Shown here: positions 39,787 through 48,057 of the stretch, in pieces
Layout of the letters: each line of letters starts with the position of its first letter
Numbering within the stretch: the first letter of the stretch is position 1
Origin: Halodesulfovibrio spirochaetisodalis
Lineage (GTDB): Bacteria; Desulfobacterota; Desulfovibrionia; Desulfovibrionales; Desulfovibrionaceae
Direction: 5' to 3'
Length of the DNA stretch: 64,000 nucleotides
Assembly: GCF_001672295.1 (NCBI RefSeq)
Contig: NZ_JXMS01000016.1
Location: 1 to 64,000, forward strand
Notes under the pieces: generated by a model
Database searches by the model: none
Seen by the model: the letters and a program-made list of their open reading frames with translations, nothing else
Told to the model about the DNA's origin: nothing
Position numbers and translations under genes: made by a program

Positions 39787-40045
39787 ATATTCTCCTTCCA
39801 TTCTCGCAGACCAGTACGGCAGGACATTGAGAACGGGCTGAGCCATGAGGTTATCTTTGTTAAGATTGTGACTGGAAGGAGGCGGTTGTGCAAGGGGATT
39901 CCAGTCGTTTTGTGAAAACAACGTGACACATCTGTTTTCATACTACACAACCTGCATTGTGTATGCATTTATGTAATGTACCTGTGCGAAATCTGATAGT
40001 AAGGTTATATCCATATCCAGCTAACTCTTCGCAACAGGAGCGGCT

Positions 40046-40894
40046 ATGCTTGTACGATGTTGGGGAGCGCGCGGAAATATTCCGGTTTCCGGTGCACAGA
40101 CACAATATTATGGTGGCGCAACACCGTGCCTTGAGGTGCGTACTTCCGACCGGTCTGTCATTATTTGTGATGCGGGAACAGGCATACGCAATTTGGGAAG
40201 CGCGCTGCAGCAGGACTCTATCTCTGAGTATCATCTGCTGTTAACGCATGCTCACGATGATCATCTGACAGGCCTGCCATTCTTTGAACCGCTCTATGAT
40301 GCCGCAACAACAATGAATGTATTCGAACATCAGGCGCTTCGCGAAAAGCTTGAGAAAATGTGTGATCCTGTTGAAGCGCAGTCCTTTTCCCCGCAATGTA
40401 CCCGAGAAGTGGAAGCACAGATAGATTGGAAGCCTGCATTGGAATACGGGCAGTTGGTGCAGATTGGAAGTGCACTGGTGACAGCAATCCCAGCGTCGCA
40501 CCCCGGGCGGTGTGCCGGATTCAAAATTTCAGACCGTGGCAAAACTGTGGTCTATCTGCCGGACAACGAGCTGGCTTTTGATCACGGTGCGGATATGGAT
40601 TTTGACGCTTACGCAACCATCTGTGCCGGAGCAGACCTGCTGGTGCATGATGCCCAGCTTACGTGTGATGAATACACCACCTGCAAAGGGCAGGGACATT
40701 CTTCGTGGCGGCAGGCTCTGGAACTTGCCATTGCTGCGGATGTGCAACAGCTCGGATTATTTCATCATGCTGTAGACAGGACAGATGAGCAACTGACACG
40801 CATTGTGGAAGAGTGTAAGCGCGAGGCTGCACAACGTTCGCCACGGTTGCTGTGCTTTGCCATGCGGGAAGGCGCGGAAGTAGTGCTTTCCTGA
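40046..40894 (+). CDS. MBL-fold metallo-hydrolase
   Basis: A 282-aa metallo-beta-lactamase fold protein of the PhnP/cyclic-nucleotide phosphodiesterase-like branch. The metal motif is HAHDDH (68-73), followed by HPGRCAGFKI (about residue 151) and later DLLVHDAQLT and GHSSWRQALE. The start MLVRCWGARGNIPVSG is typical of this subgroup. AGGAG lies 5 nt upstream. Substrate unknown. It is convergent with the small gene at 40906. Confidence 0.85.
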   Translation: MLVRCWGARGNIPVSGAQTQYYGGATPCLEVRTSDRSVIICDAGTGIRNLGSALQQDSISEYHLLLTHAHDDHLTGLPFFEPLYDAATTMNVFEHQALREKLEKMCDPVEAQSFSPQCTREVEAQIDWKPALEYGQLVQIGSALVTAIPASHPGRCAGFKISDRGKTVVYLPDNELAFDHGADMDFDAYATICAGADLLVHDAQLTCDEYTTCKGQGHSSWRQALELAIAADVQQLGLFHHAVDRTDEQLTRIVEECKREAAQRSPRLLCFAMREGAEVVLS

Positions 40895-40905
40895 AGCATC
40901 TATTT

Positions 40906-41178
40906 TCAACCGTTTGAAACAGAACTCAAGTGCACTTTGTTGCTGCGCGGAAATTCCTGCTTGAGTAACGTTTTTAATTCCTTTTTCAGCTTGGCTTCAT
41001 CCAGTTCATACTCAGCATTGGTAAACCCGTGCCGTGTGATGAACAGCGTCGCTTCGCCCACACGCCGTATGGTGATGTGGCGATCTTTTTTAAAGGTCGC
41101 AATGCGGATAGCCTGATTTTCTGTCAGTGAGGCAACACGCGAAATCACAGCTGGAATGGTTCTGTTAATATCTATCAT
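40906..41178 (-). CDS. Small conserved protein, paralogue of the 36717 gene
   Basis: A 90-aa basic protein related over its whole length to the product at 36717-37070; the best block is ELKTLLKQEFPRSNK. No named domain is recognised. The frame is open to a TTG at 41226. I chose the ATG at 41178 because the alignment with the paralogue begins there, although GAGGG directly abuts it, which is poor spacing. Two copies within 4 kb suggest an old local duplication. Confidence 0.65.
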   Translation of the reverse strand: MIDINRTIPAVISRVASLTENQAIRIATFKKDRHITIRRVGEATLFITRHGFTNAEYELDEAKLKKELKTLLKQEFPRSNKVHLSSVSNG

Positions 41179-41436
41179 CCCTCTATCATACGCATCACGT
41201 TTTTGAACATCAAGGCGCTCTATCAAGACAGGAGAGCGTTTTTTTACTGACAGTAACGTCTGCTATTCTCCGGCTCATTCCTCTTGTTTCCTTACCTTCG
41301 CTGAACCTGTTCCATTATAAAAAAATGTTCTCTACGTCCGGCATAATGCATAATGAGTAAAGCATGTTAGCTACTGGCGTATTTTTGATATCTACACGAT
41401 TTAATATAGAAAAAAGTAGTCGTTACGAATGCAGAA

Positions 41437-41442
41437 TATAAT
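41437..41442 (+). promoter_or_regulatory. -10 box of candidate small RNA
   Basis: A perfect TATAAT. Predicted transcription would start near 41449 and run to the terminator at 41598-41645. The -35 region is weak (AAGTAG around 41414). There is no open frame of note behind it. Confidence 0.4.
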
Positions 41443-41448
41443 AGCGAA

Positions 41449-41645
41449 GTCCCTTTTTCAGGGTATGGTGGATACATGGATGCTTGTTTCCGAACGTTTG
41501 CGGAGACAGCAGAGTTAGTCCAAGCCGACAGGCAGCAGTTGGCTTGCAGTGTGGCAAGGCAGCGATGCCACACAACTCATCCTCCTCCCTTGCAGCGTCG
41601 GCCGTGCCCCTTACCCCTCGGGCACGGCCGACTCGTCTTTTTTTT
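41449..41645 (+). ncRNA. Candidate small RNA with anti-Shine-Dalgarno tail
   Basis: In the 900-bp gap 41227-42124 a plus-strand unit has a TATAAT, several stem-loops and a strong terminator. The visible stems are CCC..GGG right at the 5' end, AAGCCGAC/GTTGGCTT (about 41521-41544) and TGTGGCA/TGCCACA (about 41559-41581). A single-stranded CTCATCCTCCTCCCTT follows (around 41576-41592), complementary to ribosome binding sites, and then the terminator. That is the architecture of trans-acting small RNAs. No Rfam family is recognised by eye. Confidence 0.5.
41598..41645 (+). terminator. Strong intrinsic terminator of the candidate small RNA
   Basis: A 13-bp GC-rich stem (GTCGGCCGTGCCC / GGGCACGGCCGAC, 10-nt loop) followed by TCGTC and an unbroken run of eleven or so T. 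No protein gene precedes it on the plus strand. Confidence 0.9.
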
Positions 41646-41731
41646 TTTGTTCGGGAGGTGGCAGGTAATAATGTGCGGCAAGGGAAAGATACACAGGTAG
41701 TTTTGTGTGAGCGGGGGACAGTAGGCAGCAA

Positions 41732-41765
41732 AAATGGCTGTAAGAGGGTACTCTTACAGCCATTT
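41732..41765. terminator. Perfect 15-bp hairpin, probable terminator
   Basis: AAATGGCTGTAAGAG at 41732-41746 pairs perfectly with 41751-41765 around GGTA. On the minus strand it is followed by several T and may end transcripts from the lipoprotein/TPR operon 360 bp away. Confidence 0.6.
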
Positions 41766-42018
41766 AGTTATCAGTAGGGCTAGTTAGTGGGTGTTAAACT
41801 TGTGTCTTCTGCAATATTCTGAATTTAAAGCATATTTTCTTTAGATCAGATTTTTATAAGTCTTTAAGTAGAGTTGCTTACTGGCGATGAACCGCAAGGC
41901 TAATGTTTTTATTCAAGCGAGCTGTAAGTGTTTGTAATATTATCTTTTTGCTACGGAAAGGTAGCCACCATACGCGGCTTCTAACGTCAGAAACAACGGA
42001 CTGGAGACGCGTAAAATC

Positions 42019-42091
42019 GGGGTCAAGGGGACGTGTCCCCTTGTGGGGGTGCAGGGGGCAATGCCCGCCTGCCCGCCGGAGGCAAAAAAAG
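42019..42091. repeat. GC-rich stem-loop element of Desulfovibrio dispersed-repeat type
   Basis: A patch of unusually high GC in an AT-rich gap: a perfect CAAGGGGAC/GTCCCCTTG hairpin (42024-42043), then GGGGGTGCAGGGGGC, GCCCGCCTGCCCGCCGGAGGC and an A-run. Similar cctccgg...ccccctg modules are scattered in intergenic regions of Desulfovibrio genomes, to my knowledge. Only one copy lies in this window. Its A-run gives a T-run on the minus strand, so it could act as a terminator region downstream of the operon at 42125. Confidence 0.5.
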
Positions 42092-42124
42092 AAACAGACT
42101 GAAATCTGACCGAAAGTGCTCAGA

Positions 42125-43162
42125 TTACTGCTGGCAGAGACCTCGGGCAACGCCCCAGTTGAACTCGTCACAGAATCCCAGTGCACAGCCTTTGCTGTAG
42201 TATTCACACATGGAGCGGAAATCTTTGCGTACAAGATCGGCTGAACCGTGCGAGATGTAGAGGTGCGGGTTTTCCGGCGCAAGGGAGATGGCTTTGTCAT
42301 AGTCCACAAGCGCCATGTCCGGAAGGCTTGCGCGAACATAGGCGGTGCCTCTGTCGTGCAGTGCAACCACAAAGTCTGGTTCAAGGTCTATTGCATCGTT
42401 GAAGTAGCGGATGGCTTCGACCGTGTTTTTTAGTTGAAAGAGAGCACTCCCTTTTGCGTGCAGCAAAATAGGTTCTTCGGGTGCTTTTTCCAGTAATTTA
42501 TTCACGCTTGCCAGTATCTGTTTAGGATTATTCCAGAGCCCTTGAGAGTATTGAGGGACAAGCTTTCTGTATGCTTTGAGTACGGTCAGACGCTTGGCGA
42601 TATCGTTAAAGAGAAATTGGCGCTTCGGGTCGAGGTCGTGCAGGTAAATCTTATGTTTATCTTTGTAGATACTGCTGGAGAATTTTTTCAGATAATTTTC
42701 TTCGGCTGTATAAATAGCTTCATACAGGTACGCACGACTGGTTGGACGGATCGCCATAAGGCGTTCTTCGTCAAACTTTGCAATTGGCGTAATGGTTACT
42801 TCTACATTGATATACAGGTTCTCAGAATCGCTGGAACGGAATATTTTTGATCTGTGGAAGTTGTAAAGCTGGTTAGCAAAAATAGCCCCGCGTCTTGCGG
42901 CAAGTGCGGGTGATGCGTTTGAGGCAGATGCCAGGTTTTGGCGATGATCAAGCCAGCTTGAGGCTCGAGTGAATGCACCGTGCAGTGCAAATGCCTCTGC
43001 AATGGGTGTTGCGGCAAGTTCGGTAAGCGTGATTCCGTAGGGCATTTTTACTGTATGTGAAAATGGTACGGGCGAAAGGCGTTCCGGTGTAGCGTGCGCT
43101 GGAACTGAGATCAGCATACAAAGAAGTACAAGGGCAATTGCAATGGAGCGGAAATAATTCAT
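42125..43162 (-). CDS. Exported TPR-repeat protein
   Basis: A periplasmic protein of unknown function. From the ATG at 43162 it has a signal peptide (MNYFRSIAIALVLLCMLISV ending in PAHA) and 345 aa. The frame extends to 43261 but overlaps the lipoprotein gene. The C-terminal third carries two to three tetratricopeptide repeats (ALFQLKNTVEAIRYFNDAID, RGTAYVRASLPDMALVDYDKAI). A Cys-rich end (CEYYSKGCALGFCDEFNWGVARGLC) follows, which may form disulfides. It lies 4 nt after the lipoprotein gene. Confidence 0.75.
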   Translation of the reverse strand: MNYFRSIAIALVLLCMLISVPAHATPERLSPVPFSHTVKMPYGITLTELAATPIAEAFALHGAFTRASSWLDHRQNLASASNASPALAARRGAIFANQLYNFHRSKIFRSSDSENLYINVEVTITPIAKFDEERLMAIRPTSRAYLYEAIYTAEENYLKKFSSSIYKDKHKIYLHDLDPKRQFLFNDIAKRLTVLKAYRKLVPQYSQGLWNNPKQILASVNKLLEKAPEEPILLHAKGSALFQLKNTVEAIRYFNDAIDLEPDFVVALHDRGTAYVRASLPDMALVDYDKAISLAPENPHLYISHGSADLVRKDFRSMCEYYSKGCALGFCDEFNWGVARGLCQQ

Positions 43163-43166
43163 GATA

Positions 43167-43721
43167 CTAGCGTGCGGTAAGAATTGTCTGGATTGAAGGG
43201 TTGAGTGCTTCTTGCAGTAACTCTGCAAGCAGCGGCTCAATGATGTTTGTATATGGAACACCCTGTTTTTGCACAGTCGCTTTGTACGTTGTAGGAAGTC
43301 CTTCGTTTACAGCGATAGTCAGTGTCAGTTCGCCCCGATATTCAGCAGCGGAAAGCGGAATGATCTTTAGATGGGCAATGGTGCCTGTGACACGTACTGG
43401 AAGGTCTTCAATCTGGCTTGGGCTGACAACGTAATCAACTGCCGCGCCGTGGCGGGCAAGTTCGTTTTCGAGACCGTGCGTTACCCATGCTGCAACATTG
43501 GAAACAGGGGTAAGGGTTTTTCCTTTATCAGTACCGAGAGCGTTTGAAGAACGTTTATCGGTAAATTGTACCAGACCGATAGTTGCCTTGTGCTGCGTAC
43601 TGACTGCAGGAAGCTGCTCTGCCGGAACATAGCGCAGGCGAACTTGCGAGGATGCGCAGCCGGAAAGGGCGAGCACTGCAGCGCAAAGAATGAAAATAAG
43701 AGCTTGATACGCGCGAAACAT
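43167..43721 (-). CDS. YajG-like lipoprotein
   Basis: A predicted lipoprotein of 184 aa. The signal peptide ends in a lipobox LSGC (Cys21). The mature protein resembles the YajG-type family: VGLVQFTDKRSSNALG, then WVTHGLENELARHGAAVDY, ELTLTIAV and a C-terminal helix. Residues after the cysteine (ASS) give no inner-membrane retention Asp, so outer-membrane sorting is likely. GGAGG lies before the ATG. It is coupled to the TPR protein gene. Confidence 0.75.
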   Translation of the reverse strand: MFRAYQALIFILCAAVLALSGCASSQVRLRYVPAEQLPAVSTQHKATIGLVQFTDKRSSNALGTDKGKTLTPVSNVAAWVTHGLENELARHGAAVDYVVSPSQIEDLPVRVTGTIAHLKIIPLSAAEYRGELTLTIAVNEGLPTTYKATVQKQGVPYTNIIEPLLAELLQEALNPSIQTILTAR

Positions 43722-43735
43722 GTGGCCTCCAGAAA

Positions 43736-44203
43736 CTATAAGGGCTGAAGTGGCAATAATAATCTGGTCAATATCTCTTTATCGGCAGAAAAGGCTGTAT
43801 CGCTTAGGTAGATTTCAATATTAGGACCGGGAGCAGGAGTTCTTCCACTTTTCGGCAGCCACTCCCAGTAGAGGGCATCCCATGCTCGATCAAGGGTGGC
43901 GTAGGAACCTTGGTGAGTGTACATGGCAAACTCTCCGCCCGGAACATACAGCTCTCTTGCAACGCCGGAAGGATCAAATTCCTCAGAGATACTTACAGCG
44001 GCATCATAACGTTGATTTTTTTCCGGGGTGATAGAACTGTCGTGGCGTAAACCCAGAAAGATACTGTTTTGAGATAATAGATCATTTTTAGCTACCCACA
44101 GGGAGAGCTGACGCCACGCCTGTGGTGCTGTTCTAGAGTAGGGGCCAGTTTCCCTTACTGCAGCTACTCGGATGTCGGGTAACTTTTCAATAACCACTTC
44201 CAT
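43736..44203 (-). CDS. GyrI-like (SbmC/AraC effector-domain) protein
   Basis: A stand-alone GyrI-like small-molecule-binding domain of 155 aa. VVIEKLPDIRVAAVRETGPYSRTAPQAW and YVPGGEFAMYTHQGSYATLDRAWDALY are family-typical, and the C-terminus NIEIYLSD completes the fold. Such proteins bind or hydrolyse drugs or protect gyrase. No DNA-binding domain is attached. AAGGAG lies 10 nt before the ATG. It precedes the lipoprotein gene by 14 nt and probably shares its transcript. Confidence 0.85.
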   Translation of the reverse strand: MEVVIEKLPDIRVAAVRETGPYSRTAPQAWRQLSLWVAKNDLLSQNSIFLGLRHDSSITPEKNQRYDAAVSISEEFDPSGVARELYVPGGEFAMYTHQGSYATLDRAWDALYWEWLPKSGRTPAPGPNIEIYLSDTAFSADKEILTRLLLPLQPL

Positions 44204-44556
44204 TGCAATGTGCTCCTTGTAATGGACTTGTTGTATAGTGAAACTGTATAGAACGGCAACCCGAGAGTCTAAGTGCTAAAAAAAATTCCTGAAATACAGA
44301 ATTGTGAAAGTTTACTTGTCACAAGAAAGACGTTTTGTGCATCTTGTTGACATTACAGCAAATGATGTTGAACGAAAAATGGGGCATAAAAGTCACAAAA
44401 CGCGCGCAATGCCTGTGAATTAACAGTATTCGGGCATTGGTTATTGACAAACTTACTAAGCTCTGCGATTGCTCTTTGCTGGCGTGAGCGCCTGATGAAA
44501 ATATTACCGGATCATACTGATCTGATAAACTCATACATTATGTAATGGAGAACTTC

Positions 44557-44832
44557 ATGACTAAAGCTGAATTTGTAGAAAAGCTTTTCACTAAAGCTAA
44601 CCTCGCTTCTAAATCTCAGGCTGAAACTGTACTCGAATCTACTATCGAAACTATCACTGAAGCACTCATGGATGGCGACTCTGTAGTATTCACTGGCTTC
44701 GGTAGCTTCAAAGTTGTTGAGCGCGCAGCACGTAAAGGCCGCAACCCACGCACTGGCGAAGAAATTGAGATTGCAGCAACTAAAGTTGTTAAATTTACTC
44801 CAGGTAAAACCCTCAAAGAAGTTGTAAAATAA
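44557..44832 (+). CDS. hup: HU family DNA-binding protein
   Basis: Histone-like nucleoid protein of 91 aa. It shows MTKAEFVEKLFTKANLASKSQAE, the VVFTGFGSFKVVERAARKGRNPRTGEEI arm signature (residues about 44-71), and KVVKFTPGKTLKEVV. GGAG lies 6 nt before this ATG; an in-frame ATG at 44545 overlaps that site and is less likely. The upstream 350 bp carry TTGACA boxes at 44347 and 44444 without a convincing -10, and a TTGTGA-N11-TCACAA inverted repeat at 44302-44324. Confidence 0.95.
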   Translation: MTKAEFVEKLFTKANLASKSQAETVLESTIETITEALMDGDSVVFTGFGSFKVVERAARKGRNPRTGEEIEIAATKVVKFTPGKTLKEVVK

Positions 44833-44898
44833 TTTTCTTTGAAGATTATCTGCTCTGCTGCGTAAGCAGCATGATGTTCAAGCATATTGTTTGAATAT

Positions 44899-44935
44899 AA
44901 AAATCCCGGACTGTTATCAGCCCGGGATTTTCTTA
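44899..44935. terminator. Bidirectional intrinsic terminator behind hup
   Basis: AAAATCCCGG pairs with CCGGGATTTT across a 12-nt partly paired loop; A and T runs flank both sides. It lies between hup and the convergent glycerate kinase gene. Confidence 0.85.
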
Positions 44936-44956
44936 TATAAGAAGTAAGCGCATGGG

Positions 44957-46285
44957 TTAAAAGGGTTCGTGTTGTACCAGTGTAATGCATATGTCCATTA
45001 CGTTGGTTAATGTCGGGCCTGTCTGCAATAAGTCGCCTGTGCTCTTCAGGTAGCGGTAAGAGTCGTTATCTGCCAAATAGACTTGCGGGTCTATGCGGCA
45101 CTCTTTTGCCCGTTTTAGCGAGTCCGGAAGGGCAAAGCCGCCTGCTGCATCAGTCGGCCCGTCTGAACCGTCGGTTCCTGCACATAGCATGGCAATGTTC
45201 GGACATCCATCAAGAGCAACGGCAGCAGCAAGCGCCATTTCCTGATTTCTTCCTCCCATTCCTTTGCCGGTAAGTGTAACAGTTGTTTCACCACCGGAGA
45301 GCAAACATAGTTTTGGTGTTTTACCATTACTTGCTTTTTGCGCCTGCTTTGCAATGTCACTCGCTACACTCCGTGCCTCACCAGACATTGTGGAAGTCAC
45401 AATTCGCGGAGTATATCCAAGTTCTTCAGCTTTCACAGAAGCAGCCTGCAACGCTTGCTCATTGGTTGCGACAAGCAGGTTTTGTACAGAGTCAAATACC
45501 GGATCACCCACTTTAGGCGTTTCGAAAATGGTGCCTTCCGCACCACTTTGCATATGTGCCAATATGTTGACAGGTACTTTGTCTGTAAGTTTGTAGCGTT
45601 CAAAAATGTCCATGCAGTCTTTAAACGTAGAGTTATCCGGTGACGTTGGGCCGGAGGCAATTACATCCAGATTATCACCGATAACATCGGAGATAATGAG
45701 TGCAGCCAAAGGTGCAGGGTACGCGGCGCGTGCAAGGTTGCCGCTGCCGAATATGGACATGTGTTTTCGAATCGCATTGATTTCATTAATGTTGGCGCCA
45801 CAGTCCAGAAGAAGTTGGGTTACTTTTTTACCGTCATCAAGAGAGATTCCCTCCACCAGCGCAGGTGTAAGGGCGCTTGCGCCTCCTGTAATACAGCAGA
45901 GTACAAGGTCTTTCTTTCCGGCATTGGCAACAAGTTCCAGAATAGCCCGTGCACCGCGCTCTCCGTTTGCATCAGGAACAGGATGTGCTCCCTCGATGGT
46001 ACGGATGATAGTAAGCGGTACTGTGTGGTCGTATTTTACGCAAATAATACCGTCGGTTATTCTGTTACCAAGTATTTCTTCCAGTTGGGCAGCCATAGGG
46101 GCTGCGCCTTTTCCAGCACCGACAACATAAATGTTCTCAAAGGTGTTCAGGTAATAGGTTACGTCGTCAATAAGCAGGGTATCTCCGTCCAGAGACACAT
46201 ATTTACTGACGGCTTTGTCAGGAGCAACAGCACTGAGCGCAGCTCCCAGAATTTCGTGTAACATATCTTTTGGATGTGCATTCAT
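44957..46285 (-). CDS. Glycerate 2-kinase (GckA/TtuD, DUF4147 family)
   Basis: Phosphorylates D-glycerate, feeding it to glycolysis. Landmarks are VVGAGKGAAPMAAQLE near 50, GAHPVPDANGERGARAILEL, CITGGASALTPAL near 125, SDVIGDNLDVIASGPTSPD, and the C-terminal LSGGETTVTLTGKGMGGRNQEMALAAA and GTDGSDGPTDAAGG. I start at the ATG at 46285 (442 aa); the residues between there and 46411 look non-coding. The Shine-Dalgarno is weak (AGAGA). It is monocistronic. Confidence 0.9.
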   Translation of the reverse strand: MNAHPKDMLHEILGAALSAVAPDKAVSKYVSLDGDTLLIDDVTYYLNTFENIYVVGAGKGAAPMAAQLEEILGNRITDGIICVKYDHTVPLTIIRTIEGAHPVPDANGERGARAILELVANAGKKDLVLCCITGGASALTPALVEGISLDDGKKVTQLLLDCGANINEINAIRKHMSIFGSGNLARAAYPAPLAALIISDVIGDNLDVIASGPTSPDNSTFKDCMDIFERYKLTDKVPVNILAHMQSGAEGTIFETPKVGDPVFDSVQNLLVATNEQALQAASVKAEELGYTPRIVTSTMSGEARSVASDIAKQAQKASNGKTPKLCLLSGGETTVTLTGKGMGGRNQEMALAAAVALDGCPNIAMLCAGTDGSDGPTDAAGGFALPDSLKRAKECRIDPQVYLADNDSYRYLKSTGDLLQTGPTLTNVMDICITLVQHEPF

Positions 46286-46575
46286 AGTTGATTTTCTCTG
46301 GGAATAATCGGTTGGCGAAAGAGTGCTGCGATTACCAGAAAAGGAGAGCTTTTCCAGCATAAACAGCATGGAATATCCAGATCTTACACGGTGTAAACAA
46401 TAACAGTTCAAGCTGGCATTATGCGGAAGTTGGCAGCTTAGTATCCCCTCCAGAGTAACAGATTATGGTTTGTTGTGTTACCGGAACATATCGGTAACTG
46501 TGGTTGCCTTTAGCGCTACAGGTGGTGTTGGCGTAATCGCTAAAGAAAATATGAAAAAGTCTGCATTACAAAAGA

Positions 46576-46600
46576 GCCGCATATTGCGGCATTTTTTATT
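46576..46600 (+). terminator. Intrinsic terminator in the 46.4-46.85 kb gap
   Basis: GCCGCA/TGCGGC stem with a TAT loop followed by ATTTTTTATT on the plus strand. No convincing plus-strand gene precedes it. The gap 46286-46853 otherwise shows a 33-codon frame (46640-46741) and nothing else I can support. Confidence 0.6.
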
Positions 46601-46853
46601 GCGTGGCAGGTCTTATAGTTCTGGTTGTGAAGCAGCGTAATGTACATTGGTTCAGAACGGATAGCGTACGAAAGCGATCAAGACGATGAGGAAAGTCATG
46701 GAGCTATCGACGAAACTATAGAAATATTACAGGAAGAATAGCAAGCGGAAAAGGCGAAAGCTCGTCTTTTTGAAACGTAAATGATGAAAACCGTATCATG
46801 AATCCCGATCATGGAGTTCTGAATACTGTTACTAAGATAGAATCACATTTTTT

Positions 46854-47786
46854 TTATGTACGAAGATTGCCGAACAGAACGCATTCAAATGAAATAAGAT
46901 CAAATACCTTGTGATACATCAGATGTTTGAAAAAGCGTGATGAACCATAGATTATTCCCCACTTGGTTCTGTCTATTTCAAAATGTGTTTCCACAGAAAT
47001 GGTAGTTGCATCAAGTTCGTTTATCAGTAGAGGAACTTCGATGACATGCCGCATACCTCTGATCGACAGAGCACCGGTTGCAGTAACTTGCGGGTAGGTG
47101 AGCGACTGGATGTGGGTGGGGTTTGTGTGGAGTATTTCAAATTCCGCAGTGGGGAACTGCTGCGTATAGAAAAAGTCTTCCGAGTTTAAATGGGATTCCA
47201 AAACTTGTTTCATCGGGTCGTTTTCTAAATCCAGATCATTTATGGTGTGCATTGCAGCAACTATTTTCCCACGCAGCTCGCCGTCTTCTTCCCGCAGTGT
47301 GCCTGATATATTGACTGTACCGACATGAAACCCTGTGTTTTTTCTTCCCCGCCATTCAACTGTGCTTTTGCTTGTATCAAGCTCCCAGCGTCTGTTTTCC
47401 TTGGCAATATACACCGGCTCATCTTTTTGCAGTTGCTGCTCAGAACCTTCTACAGGATATCCCGCAGCGACCCATCCTTCTATACCTTCTTTCATGGCGC
47501 TCAGGTTGGTATATCCAGCATGGTGCAACTTTTCTATAGCTGTAAGGCAGTCATAGGAGCCAATGCCTGAACCATACACAACAATGGGAACATCAAGGGT
47601 GGTGAGGTAGTCGTTTACAGAGGCTATAAAGTTTGCATTGAATACACAGAAGTTTACTGCAGAAGGGATTCGTATTTTATCGAAATGTTCAGGGGGAAGA
47701 AGGTCGATGATAACGGGCGGCTGATCTTGCTGAGATAGCGTTTTAACTTCATTGCAGCTCAGTTCACGTGCTTGACCTACTAACAT
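46854..47786 (-). CDS. Rhodanese-YceI domain fusion with inactive rhodanese
   Basis: A 310-aa cytosolic two-domain protein. Residues 6-115 are a rhodanese fold (VIIDLLPPEHFDKIRIPSAVNF, then HHAGYTNLSAMKEGIEGWVAAGYPV), but the active-site Cys is replaced by Gly72 (VVYGSGIGS). Residues about 132-310 are a YceI domain (WELDTSKSTVEWRGR, then GALSIRGMRHVIEVPLLI), a lipocalin-like barrel that binds polyisoprenoids. YceI proteins are usually secreted, but this one has no signal peptide. AGGAGG lies before the ATG. It may sense or bind a hydrophobic or sulfur compound. Confidence 0.85.
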   Translation of the reverse strand: MLVGQARELSCNEVKTLSQQDQPPVIIDLLPPEHFDKIRIPSAVNFCVFNANFIASVNDYLTTLDVPIVVYGSGIGSYDCLTAIEKLHHAGYTNLSAMKEGIEGWVAAGYPVEGSEQQLQKDEPVYIAKENRRWELDTSKSTVEWRGRKNTGFHVGTVNISGTLREEDGELRGKIVAAMHTINDLDLENDPMKQVLESHLNSEDFFYTQQFPTAEFEILHTNPTHIQSLTYPQVTATGALSIRGMRHVIEVPLLINELDATTISVETHFEIDRTKWGIIYGSSRFFKHLMYHKVFDLISFECVLFGNLRT

Positions 47787-47984
47787 TTGAACCTCCTGAA
47801 TATTCCCTGCTGAATTCTTTCGGCTGGATCATTCCTGTACTCACATTGGCGTGGGATTAAGATACACTGCCCGTCTGGATAGAATAATGATATATGCAGA
47901 ACCCGCAGTCGACTTGCTCTGGATGATAGTGCTTGCTGAGCGGCAGAGCCAGTGAGCTGCTGGTGCTACGGTAGATTTTGTGCA

Positions 47985-48023
47985 TAAAAAAATTGGTGCC
48001 TGACGGAACGTCGGGCACCATTT
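47985..48023 (-). terminator. Intrinsic terminator of the lipB-lipA unit
   Basis: A 13-14 bp stem (ATTGGTGCCTGACG / CGTCGGGCACCAT, with a mismatch) and, on the minus strand, a run of T. It lies 35 bp past the lipA stop. Confidence 0.85.
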
Positions 48024-48057
48024 AGTTCTGCATGTGAGACTTGGTACTTAAGGAATG

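Noticed and set aside
44302-44324. TTGTGA-N11-TCACAA inverted repeat upstream of hup
   Set aside because: The half-sites match Rex or CRP sites, but the spacing (11) fits neither (6 for both), so I do not call it an operator.
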